A stretch of 64,000 nucleotides of DNA from Magicicada septendecula (Eukaryota; Arthropoda; Insecta; Hemiptera; Cicadidae), in contig JAWRYS010001482.1 in NCBI GenBank assembly GCA_034769895.1, positions 222,588 through 286,587 on the forward strand, in the 5' to 3' direction. Made by a program: the position numbers and the translations under genes. Positions 49,300 to 62,023 of this stretch are shown in pieces. The notes beneath the pieces were generated by a model that did no database searches, had not been told where the DNA came from, and saw only the letters and a program-made list of their open reading frames with translations. The stretch's first letter is position 1. Each line of letters starts with the position of its first letter.

Positions 49300-50460
49300 T
49301 TATCCCGGGTCCATAATCTCAGTTGACCTTATTGTCCGCACTACCATTGTCTTTGTAATTATTTCTTTCCTTGTGGCATCTCTCGCTTCTTCCTTGTACT
49401 TCATTCTTCCCGTTCTTATTCTTTCATTTGCTGCAAAGCTTATTCGACTCATCCTATCATATTGTTGATTAAAATAATATGTTACTGGTCCATCAATGAC
49501 TAGTGATATCATTGATATTTTCCCACGTATTTCTATTTCTGGTGCTTCCCATTTATCTCTGGTCTTCTCTAAGTTGTAAACTATAGTTTTATGGTAAGTC
49601 ATTATTGAAATTGCTTTTAATCTCCTCCTATATTCTCTGGCATTCATGATTTCTTCATTGTTGGTAATTGGGATATTCAGTACATTAATTAACCCATTGT
49701 TCATCATCTCCCATTCTTCCGGTGTTCTTATCAAATTCTTTAGATGCGTTCTTCTTACTTTCTTTGGTTCCACTTCACTATCTTTAGTATTTTCTTTGTT
49801 TCCGTTAGTTTTCTTTTCAGGTAATACTACTACTGGATCCTCTGTTTTGGCGTTTGGTTTTTCTTCTGTTTCTGGTTTGCTATCATTTTTTATTTCTTCG
49901 GTCATTTCCTCCATCTTTTCCTCCCTTTTCTTAAAGTTCTCGTCCAATTTCTTCATGATTTCCTGGTAATTTTCCTTAAATTCTTCCCTCAGTGCTCTAT
50001 TATTTGCGTCAATTTTCTCCTCCATTTTCTTGCTATTCTCCTTCAATTCTCCCATTTTTTCTTCAATTTTCTTATTAGTCTCTTCCAATTTTCGGCTTAA
50101 TTCCTCCGTAGACTGTTTATTTTCCGTTTTTAATTCCTCTATGGACTGTTTATTTTCCGTTTTTAATTCTTCCATTTTCTTGCTGAAATCTTCCTTCAAT
50201 ATTTCTAAGTTCTTATTACTGTTCTCTATGGACTGTTTATTGTCCTGTTTTAATCCCTGCATTAATTCCATCATACTTTTGAACATTTCTTGCGTCTTCT
50301 CGCCTTCCGTTTGCGTGGTTTCTTCTGGTTGTTTTTCCGGATCCTTCCTTGTTATAATTTCTATCTCCTCAACCGGTGTCGCTTCTTTATCTTCCATATT
50401 TAACTCGTCGACTTTCTCGGTTTCGACCGCTCGTTTTCGCGATGTTTCTCGCTTCCTCAT
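49300..50460 (-). CDS. Gag-like coiled-coil protein, unit 9 (386 aa, V306A)
   Basis: Intact, with a single conservative replacement Val306 to Ala (base 49544) in the C-terminal region, next to Trp304. Confidence 0.72.
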   Translation of the reverse strand: MRKRETSRKRAVETEKVDELNMEDKEATPVEEIEIITRKDPEKQPEETTQTEGEKTQEMFKSMMELMQGLKQDNKQSIENSNKNLEILKEDFSKKMEELKTENKQSIEELKTENKQSTEELSRKLEETNKKIEEKMGELKENSKKMEEKIDANNRALREEFKENYQEIMKKLDENFKKREEKMEEMTEEIKNDSKPETEEKPNAKTEDPVVVLPEKKTNGNKENTKDSEVEPKKVRRTHLKNLIRTPEEWEMMNNGLINVLNIPITNNEEIMNAREYRRRLKAISIMTYHKTIVYNLEKTRDKWEAPEIEIRGKISMISLVIDGPVTYYFNQQYDRMSRISFAANERIRTGRMKYKEEARDATRKEIITKTMVVRTIRSTEIMDPG

Positions 50461-50542
50461 TTTGTTTATTTTGGTTTATTTGTCTATTAATAATAATTTA
50501 TTTTATACTAAATTACACGCCTCACACGTTGGTGCGCCAATT

Positions 50543-50697
50543 TGTAACGATAAATAGAGAATTTAAAGTTACTTCTATTGAAACGTAATGTATGTAGCCT
50601 CACTTCAGGTTCGTCTATTGGTAATCGGATTTTTCGTTACGTACAATGTTATTGTGGACGGGTTACTTGTATTTATATAGTGTGCACTTGAATTACA
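50543..50697 (-). mobile_element. LTR-like block, between units 9 and 10 (155 bp)
   Basis: One A is missing from the run near 50552, so the block is 155 bp and the unit 9 period is 5,646. Termini and TATA box are intact. Confidence 0.5.
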
Positions 50698-53600
50698 CCA
50701 CCCGTTGGAAGTGTCAACTTGTAATATGGATAAATAATGTAGCGACAAACTCGCACTGGAGTCGTCGATGTGTAATTATGAATGTGTTATGTTGAACGGC
50801 GAATAATTTTGTAAATTGCCGCTTCTCCCACTATGCTGCCTCTTTTCCGTGACGTCACTCAAACGATGCCAACTGTCGGATACACTGCAATCGGTGAATT
50901 CTATTTACTAGTGTAACAGCAATAATAATGACACACAAATATTATCAAACATATATCCTGGTGGAATCTTTTATTCGAAAACAACACTGGTTAATGATTT
51001 AATAATTTTAAACAGAATAATCGCAATTGTAGTACAAATTATAAATCTTCTCTTTACCAGTTGGCAGCAGTAGTAGCCAAACATTCAGTATTTCTATTAG
51101 ACCAAAACAATGCTTTTTGTTAACGTTTTTAAATAAAAATATTAATTATCTAGGGCGTATATGGTTCGGGGGTTATAAATTAAACAAAATATTACACTAT
51201 TAATCAAAATACAAGTTTACAATTACAGGATATTACAACGTTAGAGTGATAGGTGCACACAGAAATCGTATAGTGGTTACCAGTTTTAAAAAAGGTTATG
51301 CCCAGTTCAGACTTTGTTCGTTATTATGTAAATTAAGAGTTCTCGTTGTGTTTAAAAAGGTGTTAGTCTTATATGGTGTTATTAGTGATTGTTTTTAGTG
51401 TTTGTGTTATATGATGTCTGTAGATAAATTGATTATTACTTAAAATACGTGTATACAAAGGTATGTGTTGAAGTACGATATAATGAGATGTCAGATCACC
51501 AAATCCTCTTCTTGTACTCTTCTTGGTTGAAGATAGGGCCCACGTACACGTCAGATCTTCCTTCTCGTCCCTCGTCCACTTCAAATCTTCTTCCTGGTTG
51601 TTATTTCTTCTAATCCATATAATGGGCAGTCTTCTGTTATTGCAAAAAGTTCGTATAGTGTACTTCTAACAGTATTTATCTAGTTGTATTGTTTTTTCAC
51701 GTTTTATAACATATAATGTAAGACGATTTAAGAACGCGTCTATCTGCTAAGATCGTTGTCAAAGAAGTCTCATTTTATTTATCCGAAATTTCTGGTTGCT
51801 AAGGGTAAACTTGGAACCTGGTTGGCTAATCCGGATCTACATTGTCATATACTTTTATTATTTCAGAATCTAAATTTCGTTCAAAATCTTTAATTTAACA
51901 TAACTTTTCTATACTGAATGGGAGTTTAAAACCATTATCAGCATTATTTTGATCTTCACATTTGTTATATTTAGACACCAAACATGCCTATTTTTGTTTA
52001 AGAACTATGGATGTTACAATTTTGTTATTTGGAATTTTCTTAAATAACTTGATATGTGTTATTTTGGTTCTATATTCCTTGTATACATTATTACCTATAA
52101 ATACATCAACCCTTTCACATTTGCTTTACAAAATTTCTAACATAATTGTTCAAAATTTACTAAAGTTGGTTTCACCTGGCCTATGTAATAGTATTATTTT
52201 CATCATCATGTTTTAACATCTCTAACGATTAAATTAACTTCTAACATTCATCAAAATGGTTTAACATATAACGTTATTTTAACAACACAAAATATATATT
52301 ATTCTAATAGTTAAATTCATGCCTACATGGCTATGATTTTACCAAATCCTTGCACAAATAACTGTTTTCTACTCATACTGTATGGGTGTTTGACACTTAA
52401 CAAAACATCTTTGTATAGTCCATTCTGCTTGGTTAATTCATTTTCCATGGTTTAGCATCAGCTCCATTGTTATATTTGTTAACACAACATAAAAAAAATG
52501 GAATTAATATCATAAAATTGGCATTCCTTTAAACTAACTGTATCATCAGTTACATATAAAAAACACAACACAAATACTATGATATAACACTGTGCCTAAA
52601 ACATAAAACATGCACATTTTACAAAACAAATTCTATACTAATTGGTTAGTCCCTTGTCAGCTAATCTACTTATTATTCTGACACTGTCTATGTCATATTT
52701 ACTATTTATATGGGTTTCAACATCCGTATACTTACTGATGTTTGACTTACAAAAATTACAATAAAATGAACACTGTTGCTCTACCTCACCACACAGTTCT
52801 AATAATCTTGTTACATTTACTGTTTATATGGGTTTCACTCTTGTTATAAATGTAATTGTGACCATGTTATAATTTGTTGTTTACTGGACAACCCTATGAA
52901 CTCTATATGTGACAATTATTTGTATGGTTCATGTATCTATAATCATGTGTATCTATATTTTTGTTACATCAATTAACTTAATTATTTACTAATATTTCCC
53001 TTACATAATATTACATGTTTGGGCCTATTATCCCTCACTTTGTATTTTGATTATCTGGATATACCGATACATTAACTGAAACCATTTGTTTCTTTATAGT
53101 TCTGGTTCATAAACTGTTTGTCTTTACAATTCTTTGTTTGGTCAGTACTGAAAATTCATGTCATAGTTGGGGTTTGAAGATATCTGCATCACTTAGCCTA
53201 AATCATTAATTTGGGTACGGTCAGTTGTCTTACTAGTCAGTCTGAAATTGTTAGTCGTTCTTCTTCACTATCATCTTTGAAAATATTGTTCTTCTTGTTA
53301 GCTTCTTAACCAAAGTTTTCATTAAATCAGGTAAGATATTATGTTGTTCCAAATGTAATGTTACATATTAAACTGCCACCAAATTTGATCATTTTAATAA
53401 AATATTGTTTTTGTTGAAATTATCAATTATCTTAATTTTCACATTGTCATTTGTTATTCTTATTATGATCTGGTATACTTGTCTTTAATTATAAGTGTTC
53501 TATCCCTGGAACATGTTACTTCCCTAACAAATTAATCACCATATATTCTGGAATCAGTCGGGGGGCTCTCTTGACCTAATACCCCGCTGTCCTTACAATA

Positions 53601-54323
53601 CATAATACATAAATAATATCGATTGCTGGAGCTATCTCGTCAGTCAATCACATTTAAATATCACTAGTCTATTCACGACTAAATCAAATAAAAATAATAT
53701 AATATATTCTTGGGATTGTTCACTCAGTCTAACTTCTCAGATCTAAATATTTCTTTCCATTGATTCTTTCAGATGTTTATTTTCTTGTGGCGATATTAAT
53801 AACATTTTTTATTTTCTATTGGTACTATCTTCCTTCCTTCTTTATCAGTACTGCTTAATCTTCATTTTTCATTCACTATCTTCATTCAAATTAAAACATA
53901 ACAAGTATTTGGATCTTCAGTTGTTGTTGATTCTCTCACAATCATGATAGGTTATTTGCAATGAATTCGTTTCTAGTCTTGTCTCATTTTCATCGTCGAC
54001 TGTCTACATTTGTCCTTTCTTATTCATTTTATATCACTATGGTTTCTTCTAATTTATGGGTGTTGCATCTTTCTTTTATATTCCAATAATAAGTTCATAA
54101 CTGTGTTTAATAAGAGGTGCTTATTTTGTTTAGAATTTGGAAATTTATTCCCAGTTGTTTATCTGCTTGATTCATAATTACATTATCAAACTGTACTGTA
54201 ATTGGTCCTTACTATTTATCTAAATTCTGAAATATTCAACCTTGTTTATTGGGCTTCATTTAGAGTTATATTTTGGATTATCAAAGTTGGTTAGATGAGC
54301 TTACTATGTTCTTTGAGTTTTGA

Positions 54324-54682
54324 GGTTTTATAATAATAAATTCTTCACTTCTAAATTAATTCTCATAAATAATTAGTTGTAAGTTGATCTTACTATTTTT
54401 TTTAGAATTTTGGTGGTTTTATAATAATAAATTCTTCAATTCCAAATAATTCTCATAAATAATTAGTTGTAAGTTGTTCTTACTATTTGTTTGGAATTTT
54501 GGTGGTTTTATAATAATAAATTCTTCAATTCCAAATTAATTCTCATAAATCATTAGTTGTAAGTTGATCTTACTATATTTTTAGAATTTTGTGGTTTTAT
54601 AATAATAAATTCTTCAATTCCAAATTAATTCTCATAAATCATTAGTTGTAAGTTGTTCTTACTATTTCTTTAGAATTTTGGT
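54324..54682. repeat. Minisatellite, four copies with two one-base deletions (unit 10)
   Basis: The T run near 54396 is one base shorter than in other units, and one T is missing near 54446. These are the first two events of the unit 10 indel cluster. Confidence 0.9.
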
Positions 54683-54942
54683 GTTTTACACAACTTCTAC
54701 ACTTCTTATTATAGTGCTTATTGTCATATGTCCTTCTGTACCCAGTATTGGATGATCTTTTGGTAATTTTCGTTATGTCGGTTAGTTGCTCATACCTTCA
54801 TTTGTATGGTTCTGTTTCTTTATTCTTTATTCATATTACTGTTCCTCAATGAAACTTATTTCTCGTCTCCTTAAAATGGTTCTTTGGCCGTAGTCGGTTA
54901 GCGTAGCATCCGTCCTTTTCTTGATGGTGTGTGGTATATAAT

Positions 54943-56106
54943 TTATCCCGGGTCCATAATCTCAGTTGACCTTATTGTCCGCACTACCATTGTCCTTTGT
55001 AATTATTTCTTTTCCTTGTGCATCTCTCGCTTCTTCCTTGTACTTCATTCTTCCCGTTCTTATTCTTTCATTTGCTGCAAAGCTTATTCGACTCATCCTA
55101 TCATATTGTTGATTAAAATAATATGTTACTGGTCCATCAATGACTAGTGATATCATTGATATTTTCCCACGTATTTCTATTTCTGGTACTTCCCATTTAT
55201 CTCTGGTCTTCTCTAAGTTGTAAACTATAGTTTTATGGTAAGTCATTATTGAAATTGCTTTTAATCTCCTCCTATATTCTCTGGCATTCATGATTTCTTC
55301 ATTGTTGGGTAATTGGGATATTCAGTACATTAATTAACCCATTGTTCATCATCTCCCATTCTTCCGGTGTTCTTATCAAATTCTTTAGATGCGTTCTTCT
55401 TACTTTCTTTGGTTCCACTTCACTATCTTTAGTATTTTCTTTGTTTCCGTTAGTTTTCTTTTCAGGTAATTACTACTACTGGATCCTCTGTTTTGGCGTT
55501 TGGTTTTTCTTCTGTTTCTGGTTTGCTATCATTTTTTATTTCTTCGGTCATTTCCTCCATCTTTTCCTCCCTTTTCTTAAAGTTCTCGTCCAATTTCTTC
55601 ATGATTTCCTGGTAATTTTCCTTAAATTCTTCCCTCAGTGCTCTATTATTTGCGTCAATTTTCTCCTCCATTTTCTTGCTATTCTCCTTCAATTCTCCCA
55701 TTTTTTCTTCAATTTTCTTATTAGTCTCTTCAATTTTCGGCTTAATTCCTCCGTAGACTGTTTATTTTCCGTTTTTAATTCCTCTATGGACTGTTTATTT
55801 TCCGTTTTTAATTCTTCCATTTTCTTGCTGAAATCTTCCTTCAATATTTCTAAGTTCTTATTACTGTTCTCTATGGAACTGTTTATTGTCCTGTTTTAAT
55901 CCCTGCATTAATTCCATCATACTTTTGAACATTTCTTGCGTCTTCTCGCCTTCCGTTTGCGTGGTTTCTTCTGGTTGTTTTCCGGATCCTTCCTTGTTAT
56001 AATTTCTATCTCCTCAACCGGTGTCGCTTCTTTTATCTTCCATATTTAACTCGTCGACTTTCTCGGTTTCGACCGCTTGTTTTCGCGATGTTTCTCGCTT
56101 CCTCAT
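54943..56106 (-). pseudogene. Gag-like coiled-coil ORF, unit 10, broken by multiple frameshifts
   Basis: This is the same ORF position as in the other units, but relative to them it has extra bases near 54994, 55011, 55308, 55471, 55876 and 56033, and missing bases near 55020, 55730 and 55980. The frame shifts repeatedly, leaving only two sizeable ORF fragments in view, at 54962-55291 and 55462-55701. A substitution at 56078 is also present. Every indel is one base, mostly in or beside a short run, and the neighbouring copies are almost free of such changes. A sequencing or consensus error is therefore at least as likely as a real pseudogene. Confidence 0.8.
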
Positions 56107-56188
56107 TTTGTTTATTTTGGTTTATTTGTCTATTAATAATAATTTATTTTATACTAAATTACACGCCTCACACGTTGGTGCGCCAATT

Positions 56189-56344
56189 TGTAACGATAAA
56201 ATAGAGAATTTAAAGTTACTTCTATTGAAACGTAATGTATGTAGCCTCACTTCAGGTTCGTCTATTGGTAATCGGATTTTTCGTTACGTACAATGTTATT
56301 GTGGACGGGTTACTTGTATTTATATAGTGTGCACTTGAATTACA
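56189..56344 (-). mobile_element. LTR-like block, between units 10 and 11
   Basis: Matches the unit 1 block exactly in length. The indel cluster of unit 10 stops before it. Confidence 0.5.
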
Positions 56345-59300
56345 CCACCCGTTGGAAGTGTCAACTTGTAATATGGATAAATAATGTAGCGACAAACTCG
56401 CACTGGAGTCGTCGATGTGTAATTATGAATGTGTTATGTTGAACGGCGAATAATTTTGTAAATTGCCGCTTCTCCCACTATGCTGCCTCTTTTCCGTGAC
56501 GTCACTCAAACGATGCCAACTGTCGGATACACTGCAATCGGTGAATTCTATTTACTAGTGTAACAGCAATAATAATGACACACAAATATTATCAAACATA
56601 TATCCTGGTGGAATCTTTTATTCGAAAACAACACTGGTTAATGATTTAATAATTTTAAACAGAATAATCGCAATTGTAGTACAAATTATAAATCTTCTCT
56701 TTACCAGTTGGCAGCAGTAGTAGCCAAACATTCAGTATTTCTATTAGACCAAAACGATGCTTTTTGTTAACGTTTTTAAATAAAAATATTAATTATCTAG
56801 GGCGTATATGGTTCGGGGGTTATAAATTAAACAAAATATTACACTATTAATCAAAATACAAGTTTACAATTACAGGATATTACAACGTTAGAGTGATAGG
56901 TGCACACAGAAATCGTATAGTGGTTACCAGTTTTAAAAAAGGTTATGCCCAGTTCAGACTTTGTTCGTTATTATGTAAATTAAGAGTTCTCGTTGTGTTT
57001 AAAAAGGTGTTAGTCTTATATGGTGTTATTAGTGATTGTTTTTAGTGTTTGTGTTATATGATGTCTGTAGATAAATTGATTATTACTTAAAATACGTGTA
57101 TACAAAGGTATGTGTTGAAGTACGATATAATGAGATGTCAGATCACCAAATCCTCTTCTTGTACTCTTCTTGGTTGAAGATAGGGCCCACGTACACGTCA
57201 GATCTTCCTTCTCGTCCCTCGTCCACTTCAAATCTTCTTCCTGGTTGTTATTTCTTCTAATCCATATAATGGGCAGTCTTCTGTTATTGCAAAAAGTTCG
57301 TATAGTGTACTTCTAACAGTATTTATCTAGTTGTATTGTTTTTTCACGTTTTATAACATATAATGTAAGACGATTTAAGAACGCGTCTATCTGCTAAGAT
57401 CGTTGTCAAAGAAGTCTCATTTTATTTATCCGAAATTTCTGGTTGCTAAGGGTAAACTTGGAACCTGGTTGGCTAATCCGGATCTACATTGTCATATACT
57501 TTTATTATTTCAGAATCTAAATTTCGTTCAAAATCTTTAATTTAACATAACTTTTCTATACTGAATGGGAGTTTAAAACCATTATCAGCATTATTTTGAT
57601 CTTCACATTTGTTATATTTAGACACCAAACATGCCTATTTTTGTTTAAGAACTATGGATGTTACAATTTTGTTATTTGGAATTTTCTTAAATAACTTGAT
57701 ATGTGTTATTTTGGTTCTATATTCCTTGTATACATTATTACCTATAAATACATCAACCCTTTCACATTTGCTTTACAAAATTTCTAACATAATTGTTCAA
57801 AATTTACTAAAGTTGGTTTCACCTGGCCTATGTAATAGTATTATTTTCATCATCATGTTTTAACATCTCTAACGATTAAATTAACTTCTAACATTCATCA
57901 AAATGGTTTAACATATAACGTTATTTTAACAACACAAAATATATATTATTCTAATAGTTAAATTCATGCCTACATGGCTATGATTTTACCAAATCCTTGC
58001 ACAAATAACTGTTTTCTACTCATACTGTATGGGTGTTTGACACTTAACAAAACATCTTTGTATAGTCCATTCTGCTTGGTTAATTCATTTTCCATGGTTT
58101 AGCATCAGCTCCATTGTTATATTTGTTAACACAACATAAAAAAAATGGAATTAATATCATAAAATTGGCATTCCTTTAAACTAACTGTATCATCAGTTAC
58201 ATATAAAAAACACAACACAAATACTATGATATAACACTGTGCCTAAAACATAAAACATGCACATTTTACAAAACAAATTCTATACTAATTGGTTAGTCCC
58301 TTGTCAGCTAATCTACTTATTATTCTGACACTGTCTATGTCATATTTACTATTTATATGGGTTTCAACATCCGTATACTTACTGATGTTTGACTTACAAA
58401 AATTACAATAAAATGAACACTGTTGCTCTACCTCACCACACAGTTCTAATAATCTTGTTACATTTACTGTTTATATGGGTTTCACTCTTGTTATAAATGT
58501 AATTGTGACCATGTTATAATTTGTTGTTTACTGGACAACCCTATGAACTCTATATGTGACAATTATTTGTATGGTTCATGTATCTATAATCATGTGTATC
58601 TATATTTTTGTTACATCAATTAACTTAATTATTTACTAATATTTCCCTTACATAATATTACATGTTTGGGCCTATTATCCCTCACTTTGTATTTTGATTA
58701 TCTGGATATACCGATACATTAACTGAAACCATTTGTTTCTTTATAGTTCTGGTTCATAAACTGTTTGTCTTTACAATTCTTTGTTTGGTCAGTACTGAAA
58801 ATTCATGTCATAGTTGGGGTTTGAAGATATCTGCATCACTTAGCCTAAATCATTAATTTGGGTACGGTCAGTTGTCTTACTAGTCAGTCTGAAATTGTTA
58901 GTCGTTCTTCTTCACTATCATCTTTGAAAATATTGTTCTTCTTGTTAGCTTCTTAACCAAAGTTTTCATTAAATCAGGTAAGATATTATGTTGTTCCAAA
59001 TGTAATGTTACATATTAAACTGCCACCAAATTTGATCATTTTAATAAAATATTGTTTTTGTTGAAATTATCAATTATCTTAATTTTCACATTGTCATTTG
59101 TTATTCTTATTATGATCTGGTATACTTGTCTTTAATTATAAGTGTTCTATCCCTGGAACATGTTACTTCCCTAACAAATTAATCACCATATATTCTGGAA
59201 TCAGTCGGGGGGCTCTCTTGACCTAATACCCCGCTGTCCTTACAATACATAATACATAAATAATATCGATTGCTGGAGCTATCTCGTCAGTCAATCACAT

Positions 59301-59970
59301 TTAAATATCACTAGTCTATTCACGACTAAATCAAATAAAAATAATATAATATATTCTTGGGATTGTTCACTCAGTCTAACTTCTCAGATCTAAATATTTC
59401 TTTCCATTGATTCTTTCAGATGTTTATTTTCTTGTGGTGATATTAATAACATTTTTTATTTTCTATTGGTACTATCTTCCTTCCTTCTTTATCAGTACTG
59501 CTTAATCTTCATTTTTCATTCACTATCTTCATTCAAATTAAAACATAACAAGTATTTGGATCTTCAGTTGTTGTTGATTCTCTCACAATCATGATAGGTT
59601 ATTTGCAATGAATTCGTTTCTAGTCTTGTCTCATTTTCATCGTCGACTGTCTACATTTGTCCTTTCTTATTCATTTTATATCACTATGGTTTCTTCTAAT
59701 TTATGGGTGTTGCATCTTTCTTTTATATTCCAATAATAAGTTCATAACTGTGTTTAATAAGAGGTGCTTATTTTGTTTAGAATTTGGAAATTTATTCCCA
59801 GTTGTTTATCTGCTTGATTCATAATTACATTATCAAACTGTACTGTAATTGGTCCTTACTATTTATCTAAATTCTGAAATATTCAACCTTGTTTATTGGG
59901 CTTCATTTAGAGTTATATTTTGGATTATCAAAGTTGGTTAGATGAGCTTACTATGTTCTTTGAGTTTTGA

Positions 59971-60331
59971 GGTTTTATAATAATAAATTCTTCACTTCTA
60001 AATTAATTCTCATAAATAATTAGTTGTAAGTTGATCTTACTATTTTTTTTTAGAATTTTGGTGGTTTTATAATAATAAATTCTTCAATTCCAAATTAATT
60101 CTCATAAATAATTAGTTGTAAGTTGTTCTTACTATTTGTTTGGAATTTTGGTGGTTTTATAATAATAAATTCTTCAATTCCAAATTAATTCTCATAAATC
60201 ATTAGTTGTAAGTTGATCTTACTATATTTTTAGAATTTTGTGGTTTTATAATAATAAATTCTTCAATTCCAAATTAATTCTCATAAATCATTAGTTGTAA
60301 GTTGTTCTTACTATTTCTTTAGAATTTTGGT
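59971..60331. repeat. Minisatellite, four copies (unit 11)
   Basis: Four copies in the common form. Confidence 0.9.
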
Positions 60332-60592
60332 GTTTTACACAACTTCTACACTTCTTATTATAGTGCTTATTGTCATATGTCCTTCTGTACCCAGTATTGG
60401 ATGATCTTTTGGTAATTTTCGTTATGTCGGTTAGTTGCTCATACCTTCATTTGTATGGTTCTGTTTCTTTATTCTTTATTCATATTACTGTTCCTCAATG
60501 AAACTTATTTCTCGTCTCCTTAAAATGGTTCTTTGGCCGTAGTCGGTTAGCGTAGCATCCGTCCCTTTTCTTGATGGTGTGTGGTATATAAT

Positions 60593-61753
60593 TTATCCCG
60601 GGTCCATAATCTCAGTTGACCTTATTGTCCGCACTACCATTGTCTTTGTAATTATTTCTTTCCTTGTGGCATCTCTCGCTTCTTCCTTGTACTTCATTCT
60701 TCCCGTTCTTATTCTTTCATTTGCTGCAAAGCTTATTCGACTCATCCTATCATATTGTTGATTAAAATAATATGTTACTGGTCCATCAATGACTAGTGAT
60801 ATCATTGATATTTTCCCACGTATTTCTATTTCTGGTACTTCCCATTTATCTCTGGTCTTCTCTAAGTTGTAAACTATAGTTTTATGGTAAGTCATTATTG
60901 AAATTGCTTTTAATCTCCTCCTATATTCTCTGGCATTCATGATTTCTTCATTGTTGGTAATTGGGATATTCAGTACATTAATTAACCCATTGTTCATCAT
61001 CTCCCATTCTTCCGGTGTTCTTATCAAATTCTTTAGATGCGTTCTTCTTACTTTCTTTGGTTCCACTTCACTATCTTTAGTATTTTCTTTGTTTCCGTTA
61101 GTTTTCTTTTCAGGTAATACTACTACTGGATCCTCTGTTTTGGCGTTTGGTTTTTCTTCTGTTTCTGGTTTGCTATCATTTTTTATTTCTTCGGTCATTT
61201 CCTCCATCTTTTCCTCCCTTTTCTTAAAGTTCTCGTCCAATTTCTTCATGATTTCCTGGTAATTTTCCTTAAATTCTTCCCTCAGTGCTCTATTATTTGC
61301 GTCAATTTTCTCCTCCATTTTCTTGCTATTCTCCTTCAATTCTCCCATTTTTTCTTCAATTTTCTTATTAGTCTCTTCCAATTTTCGGCTTAATTCCTCC
61401 GTAGACTGTTTATTTTCCGTTTTTAATTCCTCTATGGACTGTTTATTTTCCGTTTTTAATTCTTCCATTTTCTTGCTGAAATCTTCCTTCAATATTTCTA
61501 AGTTCTTATTACTGTTCTCTATGGACTGTTTATTGTCCTGTTTTAATCCCTGCATTAATTCCATCATACTTTTGAACATTTCTTGCGTCTTCTCGCCTTC
61601 CGTTTGCGTGGTTTCTTCTGGTTGTTTTTCCGGATCCTTCCTTGTTATAATTTCTATCTCCTCAACCAGTGTCGCTTCTTTATCTTCCATATTTAACTCG
61701 TCGACTTTCTCGGTTTCGACCGCTCGTTTTCGCGATGTTTCTCGCTTCCTCAT
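60593..61753 (-). CDS. Gag-like coiled-coil protein, unit 11 (386 aa, P29L)
   Basis: Intact. Pro29 to Leu, from a CpG transition at 61668, lies in the acidic N-terminal stretch, where it removes the only Pro before residue 41. Confidence 0.72.
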   Translation of the reverse strand: MRKRETSRKRAVETEKVDELNMEDKEATLVEEIEIITRKDPEKQPEETTQTEGEKTQEMFKSMMELMQGLKQDNKQSIENSNKNLEILKEDFSKKMEELKTENKQSIEELKTENKQSTEELSRKLEETNKKIEEKMGELKENSKKMEEKIDANNRALREEFKENYQEIMKKLDENFKKREEKMEEMTEEIKNDSKPETEEKPNAKTEDPVVVLPEKKTNGNKENTKDSEVEPKKVRRTHLKNLIRTPEEWEMMNNGLINVLNIPITNNEEIMNAREYRRRLKAISIMTYHKTIVYNLEKTRDKWEVPEIEIRGKISMISLVIDGPVTYYFNQQYDRMSRISFAANERIRTGRMKYKEEARDATRKEIITKTMVVRTIRSTEIMDPG

Positions 61754-61835
61754 TTTGTTTATTTTGGTTTATTTGTCTATTAATAATAATTTATTTTATA
61801 CTAAATTACACGCCTCACACGTTGGTGCGCCAATT

Positions 61836-61991
61836 TGTAACGATAAAATAGAGAATTTAAAGTTACTTCTATTGAAACGTAATGTATGTAGCCTCACTTC
61901 AGGTTCGTCTATTGGTAATCGGATTTTTCGTTACGTACAATGTTATTGTGGACGGGTTACTTGTATTTATATAGTGTGCACTTGAATTACA
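61836..61991 (-). mobile_element. LTR-like block, between units 11 and 12
   Basis: Matches the unit 1 block. It is the last one visible in the window. Confidence 0.5.
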
Positions 61992-62023
61992 CCACCCGTT
62001 GGAAGTGTCAACTTGTAATATGG

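Larger units (their letters stand above)
45084..50729 (-). repeat. Array unit 9, 5,646 bp
   Basis: Complete unit. Private changes are at 45266, 46609 and 49544 (coding), plus a one-base deletion in an A run near 50552 inside the LTR-like block. It shares a CpG to TG change at 48145 with unit 11 but not with the intervening unit 10. Confidence 0.97.
50730..56376 (-). repeat. Array unit 10, 5,647 bp, with a dense indel cluster
   Basis: Complete unit whose left part is as clean as the others. Between about 54396 and 56033 it carries six one-base deletions and six one-base insertions, so the net unit length is unchanged. It shares A at 52854 with unit 11. A CpG to TG change is at 56078. Confidence 0.96.
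56377..62023 (-). repeat. Array unit 11, 5,647 bp
   Basis: Complete unit and a mosaic of its neighbours: A at 58501 as in unit 10, T at 59438 as in unit 9, and G at 56756 as in unit 12. A private coding CpG change is at 61668. Confidence 0.97.
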
